A DNA stretch of 64,000 bases, taken from the NCBI GenBank assembly GCA_037367405.1, contig JAZKJV010003280.1, positions 124,001-188,000 of the forward strand, given 5' to 3'. How positions within the stretch are numbered: position 1 is the first letter of the stretch; each line of letters opens with the position of its first letter. The translations under genes were made by a program, and so were the position numbers. The notes beneath the pieces are model-generated. The model saw only the letters and a program-made list of their open reading frames with translations, had not been told where the DNA came from and searched no databases. Positions 1-11,003 of this stretch are shown here, piece after piece. Origin of the DNA: Ottelia alismoides (lineage: Eukaryota; Streptophyta; Magnoliopsida; Alismatales; Hydrocharitaceae).

Positions 1-1320
1 TTAGCACAACAATAAGTTAGGTCGAACCTCAGGGACATGCAAAAAATAATTCAACATTAACAAGGTTCAACTTCTATTTATTATTCGGGCATCGGGCGAG
101 CACGCGAAAAAAACAAAAAGAATACAGCATGCAAGAGATAGAGAGCTCAACTATAGTCCATGCAAGCATGCAACACAAGACAACTATTCATTTTTCCTCT
201 ACTACTATACAATCAAAATTCCAACGACTGAAATGACCAAGCAGACTTTGAGCTAAACGATCAAAACTTATAACAAACCCTTACTTGGTAAGTGATCAAT
301 CCCTAATTCAATAGAGACTAAATTCCTTAACCTCAGGGCCTTAGCTCAACTAATAATCTAATACTTGTATCAAAACAACTCCCTGGTTCCAACCTAAGTG
401 TCATTCAACATAAGTTAAAACTTAAGAAGGTGTTCAGTTCCAAACTCAGGAAGATCATTTCACCAAAGACCAACTTAGAATCAGGTCAGAGATGTTTCAA
501 CTTGATTAACTTGGCAGCTCGACAAGCATGAACTCTTACACACTTCAGCACATCCAATCAAGCTTTTTCTTTCAAATAAGAATCAGGTTCGTCAATTTAT
601 TCGAGGTACACTACTAGACCCTCAAGAGTTAGCTTCGAATAAATTATCATCTAAATCAACAAGGCACCCAAGATTACCATGCAAAGTTCAACTTGCTTTG
701 TTTAAGATCTAAGTGATTTCACTTAAATTATCAACTTCTAAGGGTTATTCAAACTGTTTGCACCGAGCTCCTTGGTCATTGAGTTGCAATATAAACAATT
801 CAAGCCTTTCCCCCGATATTGCTTATATATTTTAGTGATCGAAACGAGGGATGTTAGATAAAGACTCGATTATTCAGCAGGAGTGACATCAAGAGGAGAA
901 AAAGCTGCATTAAAAATCCAAGCGTAAACACAACTCTAAGCAAAGGAGTAAAATAGAATGTTATTCCACCTTGTTTCTTCATAAAGAGATCATTTGAATT
1001 TTAAGAACAAATGTGCAAAAGAATCTATTCAAGTTCTTCGATTCAGGCATTAAACCAACAGAATTTCTAACAGAGATTTGACTTTCTAGTTCACAACTAA
1101 ACATCCTTTCCACATCTTGACATAGTGTTAAGCTTAATACTATAGTTGTTTTACTCAAAATTTAGATGATATCAAACTTAAGTTGTACTTAAACCAACCA
1201 ACTCTACTATTAGCCGCTAAAAAACTACTTCTACTATATAATTGTGTAATATTTGCATTAAAAATTTAGGCATACAACATTTGTCATGTAAGATAAACTC
1301 TAAAACCCATTAACTAAAAG
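1..1320. repeat. Dispersed repeat, copy 1 (probable retrotransposon leader/LTR)
   Basis: This AT-rich stretch has no reading frame that I recognise. From base 1 it aligns with 46270 onward: both copies share the phrase GTCGAACCTCAGGGA, then AACAAGGTT, then the block CTTAGCTCAACTAATAATC and a run ending CTTAAGAAG. In the second copy the repeat lies directly upstream (minus strand) of a copia gag, so it may be the LTR or leader of a copia element whose gag lies left of this window. Bases 430-952 are present in the second copy in the opposite orientation. Copy 1 lacks about 310 bp found in copy 2 near 46590-46900. The homology is read by eye; the element type is inference. Confidence 0.6.
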
Positions 1321-3577
1321 TACTATTGAGAAGTCAAAAATAAAGTCGACATCCTTCTCAACACAAAAGTTCCTGTGGTAGATCAGCTCGCCTTTGGACT
1401 CATGCAAGAACTCTTAACAGAGCGGTTGCATCGAGGAGGATTCCACGTGCTCCATGCATCTTCCAATTCTTTTAGGGTTGCTCTAAACTCTAAGAGGAGA
1501 GGAGTAGCAAACTCGACCTCACTGGGGAGGTGAGCACTAATAAATGGTTTTGATTCACTCTCGACAGGAGCTACAGATGTAGGCTTCGAAGGATTAGTCG
1601 ATGGCCACTCAAGACTTGGTGGTGTGGTGAAGAAACGATAATGGTAAACACAGGTGTAGAGATGGAGAAATGGCACTTGATAGAGGAAAATAATGGAATG
1701 CGAGGTAGGAGGAAGGTTTGGAGTTGATGTAAAGGTACAAAGAACTGAAGGTTCTCCGACGCAATCCAGTAGGAGCTCTCAAGGCTTGGTATTCTCCCTC
1801 TAATTGTCTCTTCAACTAGGTGCTCGACCGAGGTCTGTTTTGTCACTCAGAGCCCTGGGAACAAAAGGTAGAAGGTTAATCAGAAATGGGGGCCTTTGAA
1901 AATGAAATAGAGATATTGTATATGTAATGCAATGCATAACAAAAGTAAAACCCTATCGGCCTCCCTGCCACTAAGGGTGGCTTACTTTCATGGTGAGGAA
2001 AGGTCGTGGAGTATCTCTCAGTGTGGCTTGAGGAGGCATCACAAACCAACAGGAAAGAATGTGGAGGGGTATCAGAGGCGGTTCGGAGGTGTGGACCCAA
2101 AGAAGGTCCTCATAATATAAAGGTCCAATGGGGTCGTGGGTCACCTGACGACAACAAATGTCAGCCAGATGATAGCAAAGGCTAGTTGGCATAGGGGTGG
2201 TGGCTGCAAAGGGCTGCCACATGCCGGGCTTTAGCACAGTACGTGTGGAGGGCCAGGAAGGTGGATCATCTCTGACCAGGTACAAAGAAGAGGGCACTAC
2301 AACAAACGCTCACTGCTACTCAACCTAGGGAGGGAAGGTGAACGACTATCTTTCTTTGGTGGTGTCGTCAGGTAGCGAGGCACAAAGAAGATGCATGTAT
2401 GGATGGGATCCGTATGGGTGAATGGGTGGAGCTCCAAGTCTGACTTATAGGACCCTCTTAATAGGTCGGCCTAAATGAACTCCCGATGAGCTCATGTGTT
2501 GAGCTCGTACGCGAAGATGGATCGGGGTTGAGAATTGGGAAATTGATATATCACCTGATCAGACTAAGGGTTTAAAAGAAACTTAGGCCGAAATAAAGGG
2601 GATAGAGCGGACCATGTCTAATTAAAGGCTAAACCCAATGAAATGTCCAACTGGGACAATCAATGTTTCTTAATTCGAGTTCAAGAATAGATTAAGCTGA
2701 ATATCAAAATAAATAATTCTTTTATTGAAAAACTTAATTAGAGAAGTGTTTTACAAATATAGAATATTCTAGTTATTATTTTAGGACTATTAGAAAATCT
2801 AAGTACAATTTTAAATGGATTTTACTTGTGCAAACATGATGACATCAAGTCTCATCATATCCCCATGCTTGCAACTTGTTAGTCCCTAGTAAGACACTTA
2901 TGCCAAGTCTTACCTCTTATTAGAACATTCAAAAATTGAGTTTAGTACAAGGTAAAGGGATTAGTTTTGATTGACCCTTGGATTAATTGTGTGTTCTAGA
3001 CTCGAATTAACTCAAACGTTACGACCAACAACCTCCTAGCTTTGATAACCTTAAGGTAAACCCGACTCCTTAGTCACATCAACCTATTTCCTAAGGAATC
3101 CCCAAGTCTTTATAGCATTCGAATCCTTCTTGATCTGGTGAGTGATAAATGGTAACCCTTCACACTTGATCATGCAAATGATTTATACAGTCCTTCAGGG
3201 TGCCCTTCATGTATCCTTACCAAGCCACACATTCCTCATGGAGCAGGGTATTTCCTTCTAAGTTCGGGTTTAGTTGGCTAAAGATAGTAAGAGGTAGTGT
3301 TCTTGGAGTCTGACCAGTGTAGCCAAGTCTCGGTAGATGAAATGACATGTTTCTTCTTCTTCTTCCTCTTTTTTACTCGTGGCTTTACACATCTATAGAG
3401 TCTTTTCCCGCTCTTTTGATACAATGATACATGAGTATAGTGTTTTACATGTAAAGGAGAAGAAGTAGTAGTAGTTCTAACTGGTCATTCCTTATCGAAA
3501 ACTTTATTTCATTCCACACCTTTCTAGTCTTTAGACGTCAATTCTGTAATGGTAAGATAAGGGGTGAGCTGGATTCT
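1321..3577. other. Unassigned non-coding stretch
   Basis: About 2.2 kb without a supported gene. The part 1380-2330 is of mixed composition with only short overlapping frames. The part 2560-3570 is AT-rich and contains a short CTT run near 3353-3375. It lies just beyond the point where the E1 reverse transcriptase stops matching its family, so it could be the remains of an LTR or of another insertion, but I see no clear TG...CA ends, primer site or target duplication. Confidence 0.5.
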
Positions 3578-3963
3578 TCAATCGCCTAAGATGAAGTAGT
3601 CATACTCGCACCAATTGTGTTTGTAATAGTCATTCCCACCACCAAAGCTATGTGTTTCCTTCTCAACATAAGCTAAACAATCGTCAAAGGACTCACCATA
3701 GATTGAAAAATCATCTATAAAGACCTCGAGAAAAATCACCAACCATGTCTGCAAAAATAGCAAGCATGCACCTCTGGAATGTAACAGTGGCATTGCACAA
3801 TCCAAAGGGCATCTGTCTAAAAGCATACATGCCAAAGGGACATGTGAAAGTGGTCTTCTCCTGATCTTCAGGTGAAATAGTGACCTGGTTGTATATGGAG
3901 TAACCGTCAAGGAAACAGAAGTACTCCCTTCCATGCCAACCTCTCTATGACCTGGTCTATAAA
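3578..3963 (-). pseudogene. E1 reverse transcriptase, C-terminal part (Ty3/gypsy, Athila-like)
   Basis: Read on the minus strand, this fragment follows the middle of an Athila-type reverse transcriptase. It contains the fingers/palm stretch that normally reads MPFGLCNAPATFQRC, here spread over two frames, and then the catalytic segment FIDDFSIYGESFDDCL, whose DD pair is the metal-binding site of the YxDD box. Frameshifts and stops separate these blocks. The match ends soon after the residues CLAYVEK near 3655; RNase H and integrase are not recognisable to the left. The N-terminal part lies at 9391-9880, on the other side of the CACTA transposon. Removing that transposon and one copy of its AAA duplication joins the two halves in frame at the conserved FIDQ segment. 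Confidence 0.85.
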
Positions 3964-4265
3964 CACTACAAAAAAAAGCGTGATTGGCGTGCACACAATG
4001 GGGTGCACTGGGCGAGCACATGTCCTGGCCCACAGCCTAGCGAGCACATAGGTTGCACATGTGTTTGCCATCTTGATCGCCTTTTTGAATCTAGAGGTGC
4101 GGTTATATTTACGTAGATGGGCGAGCACTTTAATAGCACACGTGCTCGCCCAGCTGTGCTCGCCCAGTTGAAAATTGAGGTGCGGCGGAATGGGCGCGTG
4201 TCAATTTCCGGGCGAGCACCTAAAGAGCACTGGGCGAGCACATAAGTGTGCTCGCCCACAACCGT
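3964..4265. repeat. CACTA left terminal and subterminal repeats
   Basis: After the terminal repeat, the motif GGGCGAGCAC or its complement GTGCTCGCCC occurs about eight times in 300 bp, in both orientations. In En/Spm elements such subterminal repeats are binding sites for the element-encoded TNPA-like protein; that role is assumed here by analogy. Confidence 0.85.
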
Positions 4266-4385
4266 AAATAGAACGTCAGGCGCCACCTTTCCTCATTCCT
4301 GCGCGAGCTCCCCTCCCCTTTCATTCCTCTCCTCCGGCGACAAGTGCTCAGCCCGTGTCGAGGGAGTTCCGTTTGACCATTGAAT

Positions 4386-4404
4386 CACACACACACACAC
4401 ACAC
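4386..4404. repeat. (CA)n microsatellite
   Basis: A perfect CA dinucleotide run of about nine and a half units lies just inside the left subterminal region of the CACTA element. Confidence 0.95.
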
Positions 4405-4419
4405 CCTTCGTTAGGTATA

Positions 4420-5710
4420 TCTTATCATCCTTTCTCTCTTTTTTGCGTATTTCATTCGATTTTATACTTGTTTTAGAGATTATGGTTTTGATGTTGTTGA
4501 TTGTTTTGTTCTTAAACTTAATATCACTAGTTGTTAATCTTGTTGCTTATGCTTCATATATTTGTTTAATATATAGTTGTTGTTAGATTTGAGTATATAT
4601 ATATATATGTCTAATATATATGAAATATTATAGGCATGTCAACTATTTGATTAGTATATGTATCAAGTTAGACATCTTGTGCACGGAATACATCTTCTTC
4701 AATATATAAGGATGATTTCTTATAACTTCCTTGGTTATCAATTGCCCTACTGTAAAAAGTAGTTGTTGCTTAATTGTGTATGAAAAAAAAAATCTGATTT
4801 GGCTATAGTCCTTTGATAGGGATGGAATTGCGTAGATACAATCCATTAATGGCATGTGTGGGAGTAGCATGGGATGAGAGAAACATTAGTTTCATAACAC
4901 TAGGTTCATAACATTAGGTTCATTGAGAAGTGTCATAAGACTTGTTTAATAACATTAGAGAATGTTTATATAGAGAAGTACCATAACACTAGTTTCATAA
5001 CACTAGGTTCATTGAAAGAGGTGATGGGAGATACAAAGCCTTTGAGAATAAGAACTATATAATGGATGTTAAATTAGATATTTATTTAAGTTAAAATCAT
5101 TGATGCGTGATAATTATAACTACAAACAAAAATTTTGATTCTGTGATAATTTTATTATCACATTATATTTTAGTTATTGTGATTAATTATATCACATTAA
5201 CTTATAGTTAGGTTTATGATAAGTCTAAAATACTATCCATTAATTATTAGAAAATCACACAAAATCCTTCACACACAATGCATCCTTCCACACCGGGTGG
5301 TATGTGGCCCTGCACAACGGGAGGCGTGTGCAACACATTGGAGGATTCGATCACCTCTAACGTGTTATATTTTTTTATTTTTTCATAGCACTATTGGACT
5401 CACTTTGGGATTTTTATCCCAGACCAATGGTCGTGGATTTTGATGTTTGCAGGTTCGATTTTTTTGCAGGTGCCCATTAATTCTTAGTGATCCAAGCACT
5501 GTATTAGGCACTAAATAAGGATCACACTTATCCCTATCCTCATCGTTAACCAGCCAAATATACGTAATTACCCGGTTAATATAAATGAATAAATATTTTA
5601 ATATTATTTTATAGTCTCATTTGTAGCACGTACAAATGTATGGCGTAAAGTGATCTTAAAGTATTACATTTATATTAGCTTTTCTTAGTTCGGAGATCCC
5701 GGACTAAAGG
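4420..5710. other. AT-rich interior of the CACTA element without coding sequence
   Basis: About 1.3 kb of low-complexity, AT-rich DNA. It contains a short imperfect direct repeat, TTCATAACACTAGGTTCAT and variants, at about 4890-5010. The place where the catalytic part of a TNP2 transposase would be expected holds no recognisable protein in any frame, which suggests internal deletion. Confidence 0.6.
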
Positions 5711-5984
5711 GGTCCATAAGGATTCAAACTTACTAAAAGGTGATCGTTGTCACAAGTTCTTTATTTCTTACGGAAATTCGGTTCATAACCCCTTCCTCTT
5801 CGGTATACCAAATCAATCATAGTTTACTATCGAAATAATCATTGTCATGATTATTTTGAAAGTTAATTGCAATTGATTTATGAGGTATACGAGAGAGGTG
5901 CAGGGTTATGCTGCCGAATTTTTGTTAGAAATAAAGACGCTTGTGACAACGATCATCTTTTAGTAAGTCTGAATCCTTATGGAC
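5711..5984. repeat. Long foldback (hairpin) sequence inside the CACTA element
   Basis: The first 58 bases, starting GGTCCATAAGGATTC, reappear as their reverse complement at 5927-5984 with about four differences. The pairing continues inward in weaker form (GGTATAC with its complement) and ends in a near-perfect core, AAATAATCAT and ATGATTATTT, around 5833-5856. The whole 274-bp segment is therefore one imperfect palindrome centred near 5845. It ends at the point where the DUF4216 coding remnant begins. It could be a foldback or MITE-like insertion or an inverted duplication; no target duplication is clear. Confidence 0.8.
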
Positions 5985-6392
5985 GGTGGTGATTTCTATT
6001 GTCATATTTTAAAATATTTTGGAGAAGGCCCTGTTTATAAGGTCCGACCATACAACTCTTGCTATAGCAATGGGTATTGTTTTCATACCTTAAATTCCGG
6101 TAAATATTTAACAACTCAAAATCATGGCGTGATGGTTCGCGGATCTTGTTATGAGGAAGATCATATGAATTATTACGAAATTTTAAAGGAGATACTAGAA
6201 GTGGAATATAGTATACCAGGCTTGAATAAAGTGGTTCTTTTCTTATGTGATTGGTATGAACCCAATGGAGGTGTAGTACTCGATAGAAGAAATAACATTG
6301 TCGACGTGGTACAAAGAAAATTTATACGCAGATTTGAACCATTCGTCTTAGCATCTCAAGTGGATCAAGTATGTTATCTCCCACAAATATGA
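5979..6392 (+). pseudogene. TNP2-type CACTA transposase, C-terminal DUF4216 remnant
   Basis: The open frame follows the DUF4216 domain found at the C-terminus of plant En/Spm TNP2 transposases: YNSCYSNGYCFHTLNSG, then TQNHGVMV, the YYEILKEILEVEY stretch, KVVLFLCDWYEPNGG, and the closing FVLASQVDQVCYLPQ. The match to the family starts around 6020; the apparent start codon at 5979 lies in the end of the hairpin and is probably not the real one. The catalytic DDE-type core that should precede it is missing. After the TGA at 6390-6392 an acidic tail can be followed to about 6634 with a further stop, so the coding region is broken at both ends. Confidence 0.85.
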
Positions 6393-6771
6393 AAGAAGAG
6401 AAAGAGCATTGAAACAACAACTGTTGTGAAGATAAATTCTCGAGGTTATATCTCTAATGATTACACTAATCAGGAAGATGACATAGATGAAGCATTCACA
6501 CCGACACATGAATGAATAGACTTAACAGAAGAAGTCCCAATTATCGTCTCGATTCGATTGGCTGATAATGAAGTTTTTAGTGTTGACTTACAAGATGATG
6601 TTGACTCCAGAAATGACGACTCAGAAAACTCATAAAACAAAGAAATATCCTTTAATCCCATCAAAATAAATGATGAAGATTAGTTCTAAGTTTTACTACA
6701 CAATTATAATCGAAGGAATTAAAATCTTAAGTAATAAACATGTAATTAACTATTACATCATTATTATAGTC

Positions 6772-8748
6772 ATGACAGGTTTTGGACGTGGTGGGGTGCA
6801 TGGATCACATAGATCCAATCGTCCATCTTCCTCAGACACACCTTCGTCCAGTAGGCAGCCCACCCCAGATGCTGTTCTTGATTCACAATCCGACGAGGTC
6901 CGCCGGGTGATAGCCTACTACGAGTCTCTTGGTTATCCTACGCCACCCTTTTACGTAGGAGGCTATGGAGAGCCATCTACCTCAGCAGCCCCTACAGGAT
7001 TTCCAGTCCAGGTCCCCATACCAGAACGGACATCGATGGGTTCCGACTCTCCTTCTTCTGGACGTCCGAGCACCTCCGTGCCCTTACCTACTGCAGTTGG
7101 ACAGACGTCGGTGTCCTACCCTTTGTTGGAGGTTACAACGGATGGGAGGTAAAATTTTTAGAGATTTCATCATTTAAAAATTTTCCAAATATTTATACAT
7201 TGTATCCTAATTAATATTTCTAGCAAATGCAGGGATTTTTTGAATAGCAACAGGGTGGCAAAGGAGATAATCAACATAATAAAGACACACTTGACTTCCA
7301 TGCAATTTAGATGGTGTCGCATCCCTGCTGCAGAACAGGAGAGACTGTTTGACATGTTTCTGGTAAGAAAAATTTCTACGAAGTCATACAGAATTTTTTG
7401 GTCAATTTTTTGTATCTTATAATTTGTTGTAATTTTCAGAGTAGGTTTCGCCTTGGCTCTGATATGGGGAAGGAGGCTTATCGTAGAGCCTTCATTCGTT
7501 TGGCAGAAAAGAGAATGAATGATACATTTTTCAAGGCAAGGAGAGACTCGCATGCGAAGACGGGATGCGAGGAGATGAATTTTGAGGAGATGAAGAGGTT
7601 CCCGCCAATATGGTGTACGGAGGATAGGTATTGTACTTGTTAAATAATTTATAATAAACTTTTTAAAAAAATCAATAATCATAACATAATCCTTGCAGAT
7701 GAGCGGATTTCTGTGATGCATTCATTGTGGATGCTGAGTTTGGAAGAAGATCTACGGCGGGAAGGACAAACCGCCAGAAACAAAGGATTAAGTCGACAAG
7801 TGGCTCTAAAAACCACAATCAGATTAGAGCGGAGATGGTATTACGATTTAAAATTAATTTTTGGAGATCTACTTTAATATAATGCAATGTTGTTATTATA
7901 TCCTATTTTTTTCAGGCAGCCAGGTTGGAAAGGGAACCCTCTTTTCAGGAGTGGTGGTCGAGGTCCCACATGAGTGGGAGAGAAGGACAATCGCAATGGT
8001 CCACTCCTGAAGCAGGAGAATTGTTGGTAAGTCTATCAATTTATTTTCAATTAAATGATATATTATAACTAATTTATATATATTAAACTTTGTATTTCAG
8101 GATCGTTATCTGGCACTATCTGCAGAAAAATGGGGTGTCGATCCAACTGGAGAGCAACCACCATTTGATAAAACGATCTGGAAGCAGGTATATATAGATA
8201 AATATTATCTCACTATACTCATTTCTAATATATAATTTTATATAAAACAATGAAAATCTTTTAAGGTGCTAGAGGAGAGGGACGTTGTGGCGAATAGGAA
8301 GCAGACGCTTGGTGGTCTTTCTCCATATCATGTGGAGGAACATCGTCACTCATATTCTGCATACTCTCAGCCATTGTACACGCAACCACAACCGTCCCAA
8401 TCATCAGTTCCAATGGAGTCGCAGATGGCGATGATGGTGGAGCAAGTGACGAAGCTCCGAGAAGAGTTCACAACTTATATGTAAGTATTCTACTTATAGA
8501 ATGAGTAATAATTTTATATTTCTATATATACAAAATGCAAGTAATAGATATATATCTTCCATATATAATATAGGTCGCAAGAGCGTGCATCTCAACCTGA
8601 AGAGATTGAATCTGATGACGAAGAGGAGGAGGAGAACGACCCTGAAGAAGAGGCACGCATGTATGCGAGGTTCAAAGAAAAGGAGAAGGAAACAAAGAAA
8701 TCAAAGCAGGGTCTAGTGTCTAGATTTTTTAGATCAGAGAAGAAGTAA
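6772..8748 (+). pseudogene. CACTA second gene, Transposase_24-like, eight exons, one nonsense codon
   Basis: A spliced model fits GT-AG rules with matching phases: exons 6772-7148, 7233-7362 (or from 7224), 7440-7627, 7699-7837, 7916-8026, 8101-8187, 8266-8480 and 8574-8748, about 473 residues. The N-terminus is Gly/Ser/Pro-rich. The middle (exons 2-5) has the Transposase_24 layout of plant En/Spm proteins, including VAKEIINIIKTHL, FRLGSDMGKEAYRRAF and FQEWWSRSHMSG. The C-terminus has a short predicted coiled segment (MVEQVTKLREEF), then an acidic EEEEE run and a lysine-rich tail. Exon 4 opens with an in-frame TGA (7700-7702) where a tryptophan would suit the family; this is the only interruption I find. 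In En/Spm such proteins bind subterminal repeats and assist the transposase. Confidence 0.8.
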
Positions 8749-9094
8749 ATTATTGCTGGTTTTGACTTCTATTGTTGTTAAACTTTTAGCACGTTTTTTA
8801 ATTTATATGAACTTTATGAACTTTGATAATATTATTTGTTGTAGTTTACTTGTCGTTGATGCTACAGACAAATATTTGTAATATTTAGATGTTAAATATG
8901 AATTTTTATTTGTAAGTTCATGTATATTGCGTGAATTTCACTTGTCAGTGCTAGTTATCTTAGTTAACGACCTGCTATAATATATATACACTTAGGGAGC
9001 TCTTATAAGTACATGCGGTGGTTTATTGGCAGGCTATACAGGTTCGACAGGGCGTCAAAACCCCGTCGAACCTGTATAATTTTTTTACTGGAAA

Positions 9095-9387
9095 CCAGTT
9101 TGGGTGAGCACATGTGCTCGCTAGGTGCTCGGTATATGCTCTCTGATTGATTGACCGATTTAACAGAGGCGGTCACATCGGCGAGCACATCTGTGCACGC
9201 CCAATATGCGGGCGAGCACAGAGCGTCCGACTGTGCTCGCCAACCACCCGGAGCGACGCTCATAGATGTGAGCACGCCATGAACGAGCACATGTGCTCAC
9301 CAACTAGCCGGGAGTGCACATGGAGGGCACTAGGCATGCACATAACGAGCATTTATGTGCACGCCAATCCCTCCTTTTTTTGTAGTG
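9095..9387. repeat. CACTA right subterminal and terminal repeats
   Basis: This mirrors the left end: about eight copies of GAGCAC-type motifs in both orientations (for example GGGCGAGCACAG and GTGCTCGCC), ending in GTGCACGCCAATCC and the terminal repeat TTTTTTTGTAGTG. AAA at 9388-9390 is the right target duplication. A separate near-palindrome at about 9035-9080 (ACAGGTTCGACAGGG and its complement around ACCCCGTCGAACCTGT) lies just inside. Confidence 0.85.
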
Positions 9388-9390
9388 AAA

Positions 9391-9880
9391 AGGAAAAGAT
9401 AAGTGGTCCTTCTTCGTCGCAGTGTTCAATTTCCTGTAATCAACACACAACTGCCATGATGTGGTTATTCTCTTTGGAATCTCCTCTCCACTCTCATTCT
9501 TAACCATTTGAATTCCCGACTTCTTCGGGACAACATGTAATGGGCTAACCCATTTGAAGTTGGAGATGGGATAAATAAATCATGCATCACACCATTTCAT
9601 AATCTCTTTCTTGACAACATCTCATAAAGTTGGATTCAACCTGTGCTGAAACTCTCTAGAAGATCTGATGTCATGATCGAGATAGATATGGTGAGAACAC
9701 AAAGCAGGATTTATCCTGCAGAGATTGGATACACTCCACCCAATAGCCTTGCGGTTTCTTTCAAGAATCTCCATCAGACGAGATTCTTGCTCTTCGGTCA
9801 AAGATGAGCTAAGAATGACTAGAAACTGTCGATGCGGACCTGCAAGGAAAGTATACTTCATATTTGGTGGCCATGTCTTC
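9391..9880 (-). pseudogene. E1 reverse transcriptase, N-terminal part (Ty3/gypsy, Athila-like)
   Basis: On the minus strand this follows the entry to an Athila-type reverse transcriptase: the stretch FLVILSSSLTEEQESRL, then RKAIGWSV, the RLNPTL segment, the WVSPLHVVPKKSG block and CVDYRKLNTATKKDH, which stops exactly at the CACTA insertion. One stop codon falls before FIYPIS, and the first block is in a different frame from the last, so the gene was already decayed or decayed afterwards. The enzyme would copy the element RNA into DNA in the virus-like particle. Its downstream part is at 3578-3963. Confidence 0.9.
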
Positions 9881-9920
9881 AGTTCTGGAAAGGTAGAATC
9901 TGGCTCTGCTATACCCTCAT

Positions 9921-10514
9921 CTATTGTGTATTGGGGTCTGTGCTGGTGATAAATGTGTCTGCAATATGGTCATCCACCATCTCAATATGCTCTAGAGTCA
10001 GACTACAAAATATGTCTAAAATATCATACGACTCGCTATTGTGCCCATCCTCAAAATAACTAGAGGACAATAACTTAGGTAAATGAAAATTAGTCTCTAA
10101 ATCATCTGAAGTGGATGAATCATATGAACTCTCAAAATCTGACATATCTGCAATCAAATTATCAGGTATTTGCTCCATCTGCTCATCATCATCTATGATG
10201 AAATATAGTGTGCCATCAGAAGAACTGCCAACTATAGTCTCGGACCCATCCTTTGCTAGGATATCTTGGGTCTCTACTTGATACCTCTCAAGGTTGTCAA
10301 GGCAAACCTCATCCATGTAATCACAAGTGGCTAAGAAACTCAAGGAATTTGAACTGGTTGTAGACGCGACACTAGATGTATGTGATTCTCTCGTCATCTC
10401 TATATGTACCTTCTCACCCTCAGCGCAAAAATATACCTTCCATATATCGTAATCTAAGAGAGACTTCATAGTCTCCAAGAAAAGCCTCTCAAGAATGATC
10501 GGGGTAAGGTGCAA
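9921..10514 (-). pseudogene. E1 protease tail and acidic linker between protease and reverse transcriptase
   Basis: The frame begins with the end of the gypsy gag-protease fold (PIILERLFLETMKSLLDYD, equivalent to the family's IILGRPFL motif), then VYFCAEGEKVHIEM. It continues into a long Ser/Asp/Glu-rich linker with no motif I know, including segments such as DFESSYDSSTSDDLET. Linkers of this kind separate protease from reverse transcriptase in Athila/Tat polyproteins. The open length of 197 residues in an otherwise decayed element is noteworthy, but I have no evidence that it is expressed. Confidence 0.7.
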
Positions 10515-10568
10515 CTATGTAGGGCAATCCATGTCCAGGACAGTAAAGTCCACTAGGAACTGCAGACC

Positions 10569-11003
10569 CTACATGGTCACAATAGAGTTCCTCAAAATTC
10601 CCCTAGGTCTCTTTACAAATCTATAAGCAAACTGAAGGATCACATGGGATTTGTAAACAGGACCTAACTCAAGCTTGTCGAGTAAACAAGATGGCAAAAA
10701 ATTGATCGAGGAACCGTTATTAAATAGAGTGTGATCGAATGTTGCATGGGAAATCTCACATCTGACATAATGTGCTTCTGAATCCTTCTTCTTCTTCTTG
10801 GGTAATATGTTCTGAATAGCGCATGATGTGGCATTGGTCAAAATGTGTTTCTCTGTACATGATCTCTTCTTCCTACACATGGTACATATATTCTTCAAAT
10901 GTTTCTTGAGCACATGGAAGTAATCCAAGGCATCATGGAGTGGAATATTCAAAAAGATGTGATCTTTCAATAATCGCTCACTCTCTGGACTAACAACATT
11001 CAT
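10569..11003 (-). pseudogene. E1 aspartic protease domain, catalytic Asp replaced
   Basis: The segment HYVRCEISHATFDHTLFNN followed by GSSINFLPSCLLDKLELG matches the plant gypsy protease, whose active site normally reads D-x-G-A-S-I-N. Here the first position is Asn, so the catalytic aspartate is lost, while G-S-S-I-N is kept. It goes on to RPRGILRNSIVTM, equivalent to the flap region. Upstream is a lysine-rich piece with Cys residues (CTMCRKKRSC) that might once have been a spacer. The change from Asp to Asn is a single G to A transition. The protease would have cut the Gag-Pol polyprotein. Confidence 0.8.

Larger units (their letters stand above)
3964..9387 (+). mobile_element. CACTA (En/Spm) DNA transposon, 5.4 kb, inserted in E1 reverse transcriptase
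   Basis: Both ends carry the CACTA terminal inverted repeat: the left end begins CACTACAAAAAAA and the right end is its complement, TTTTTTTGTAGTG. Both continue into a shared GATTGGCGTGCACA. The element is flanked by AAA at 3961-3963 and 9388-9390, the 3-bp target duplication typical of this superfamily. Arrays of the subterminal motif GCGAGCAC in both orientations fill the first and last 300 bp. Inside are the C-terminal DUF4216 part of a TNP2-type transposase and a second, multi-exon gene of the plant Transposase_24 type. No catalytic TNP2 core is visible, so the copy is probably not autonomous. Confidence 0.95.

Noticed and set aside
9003..9503. Frames in the CACTA right end as proteins
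   Set aside because: They translate subterminal repeats and the junction with E1.
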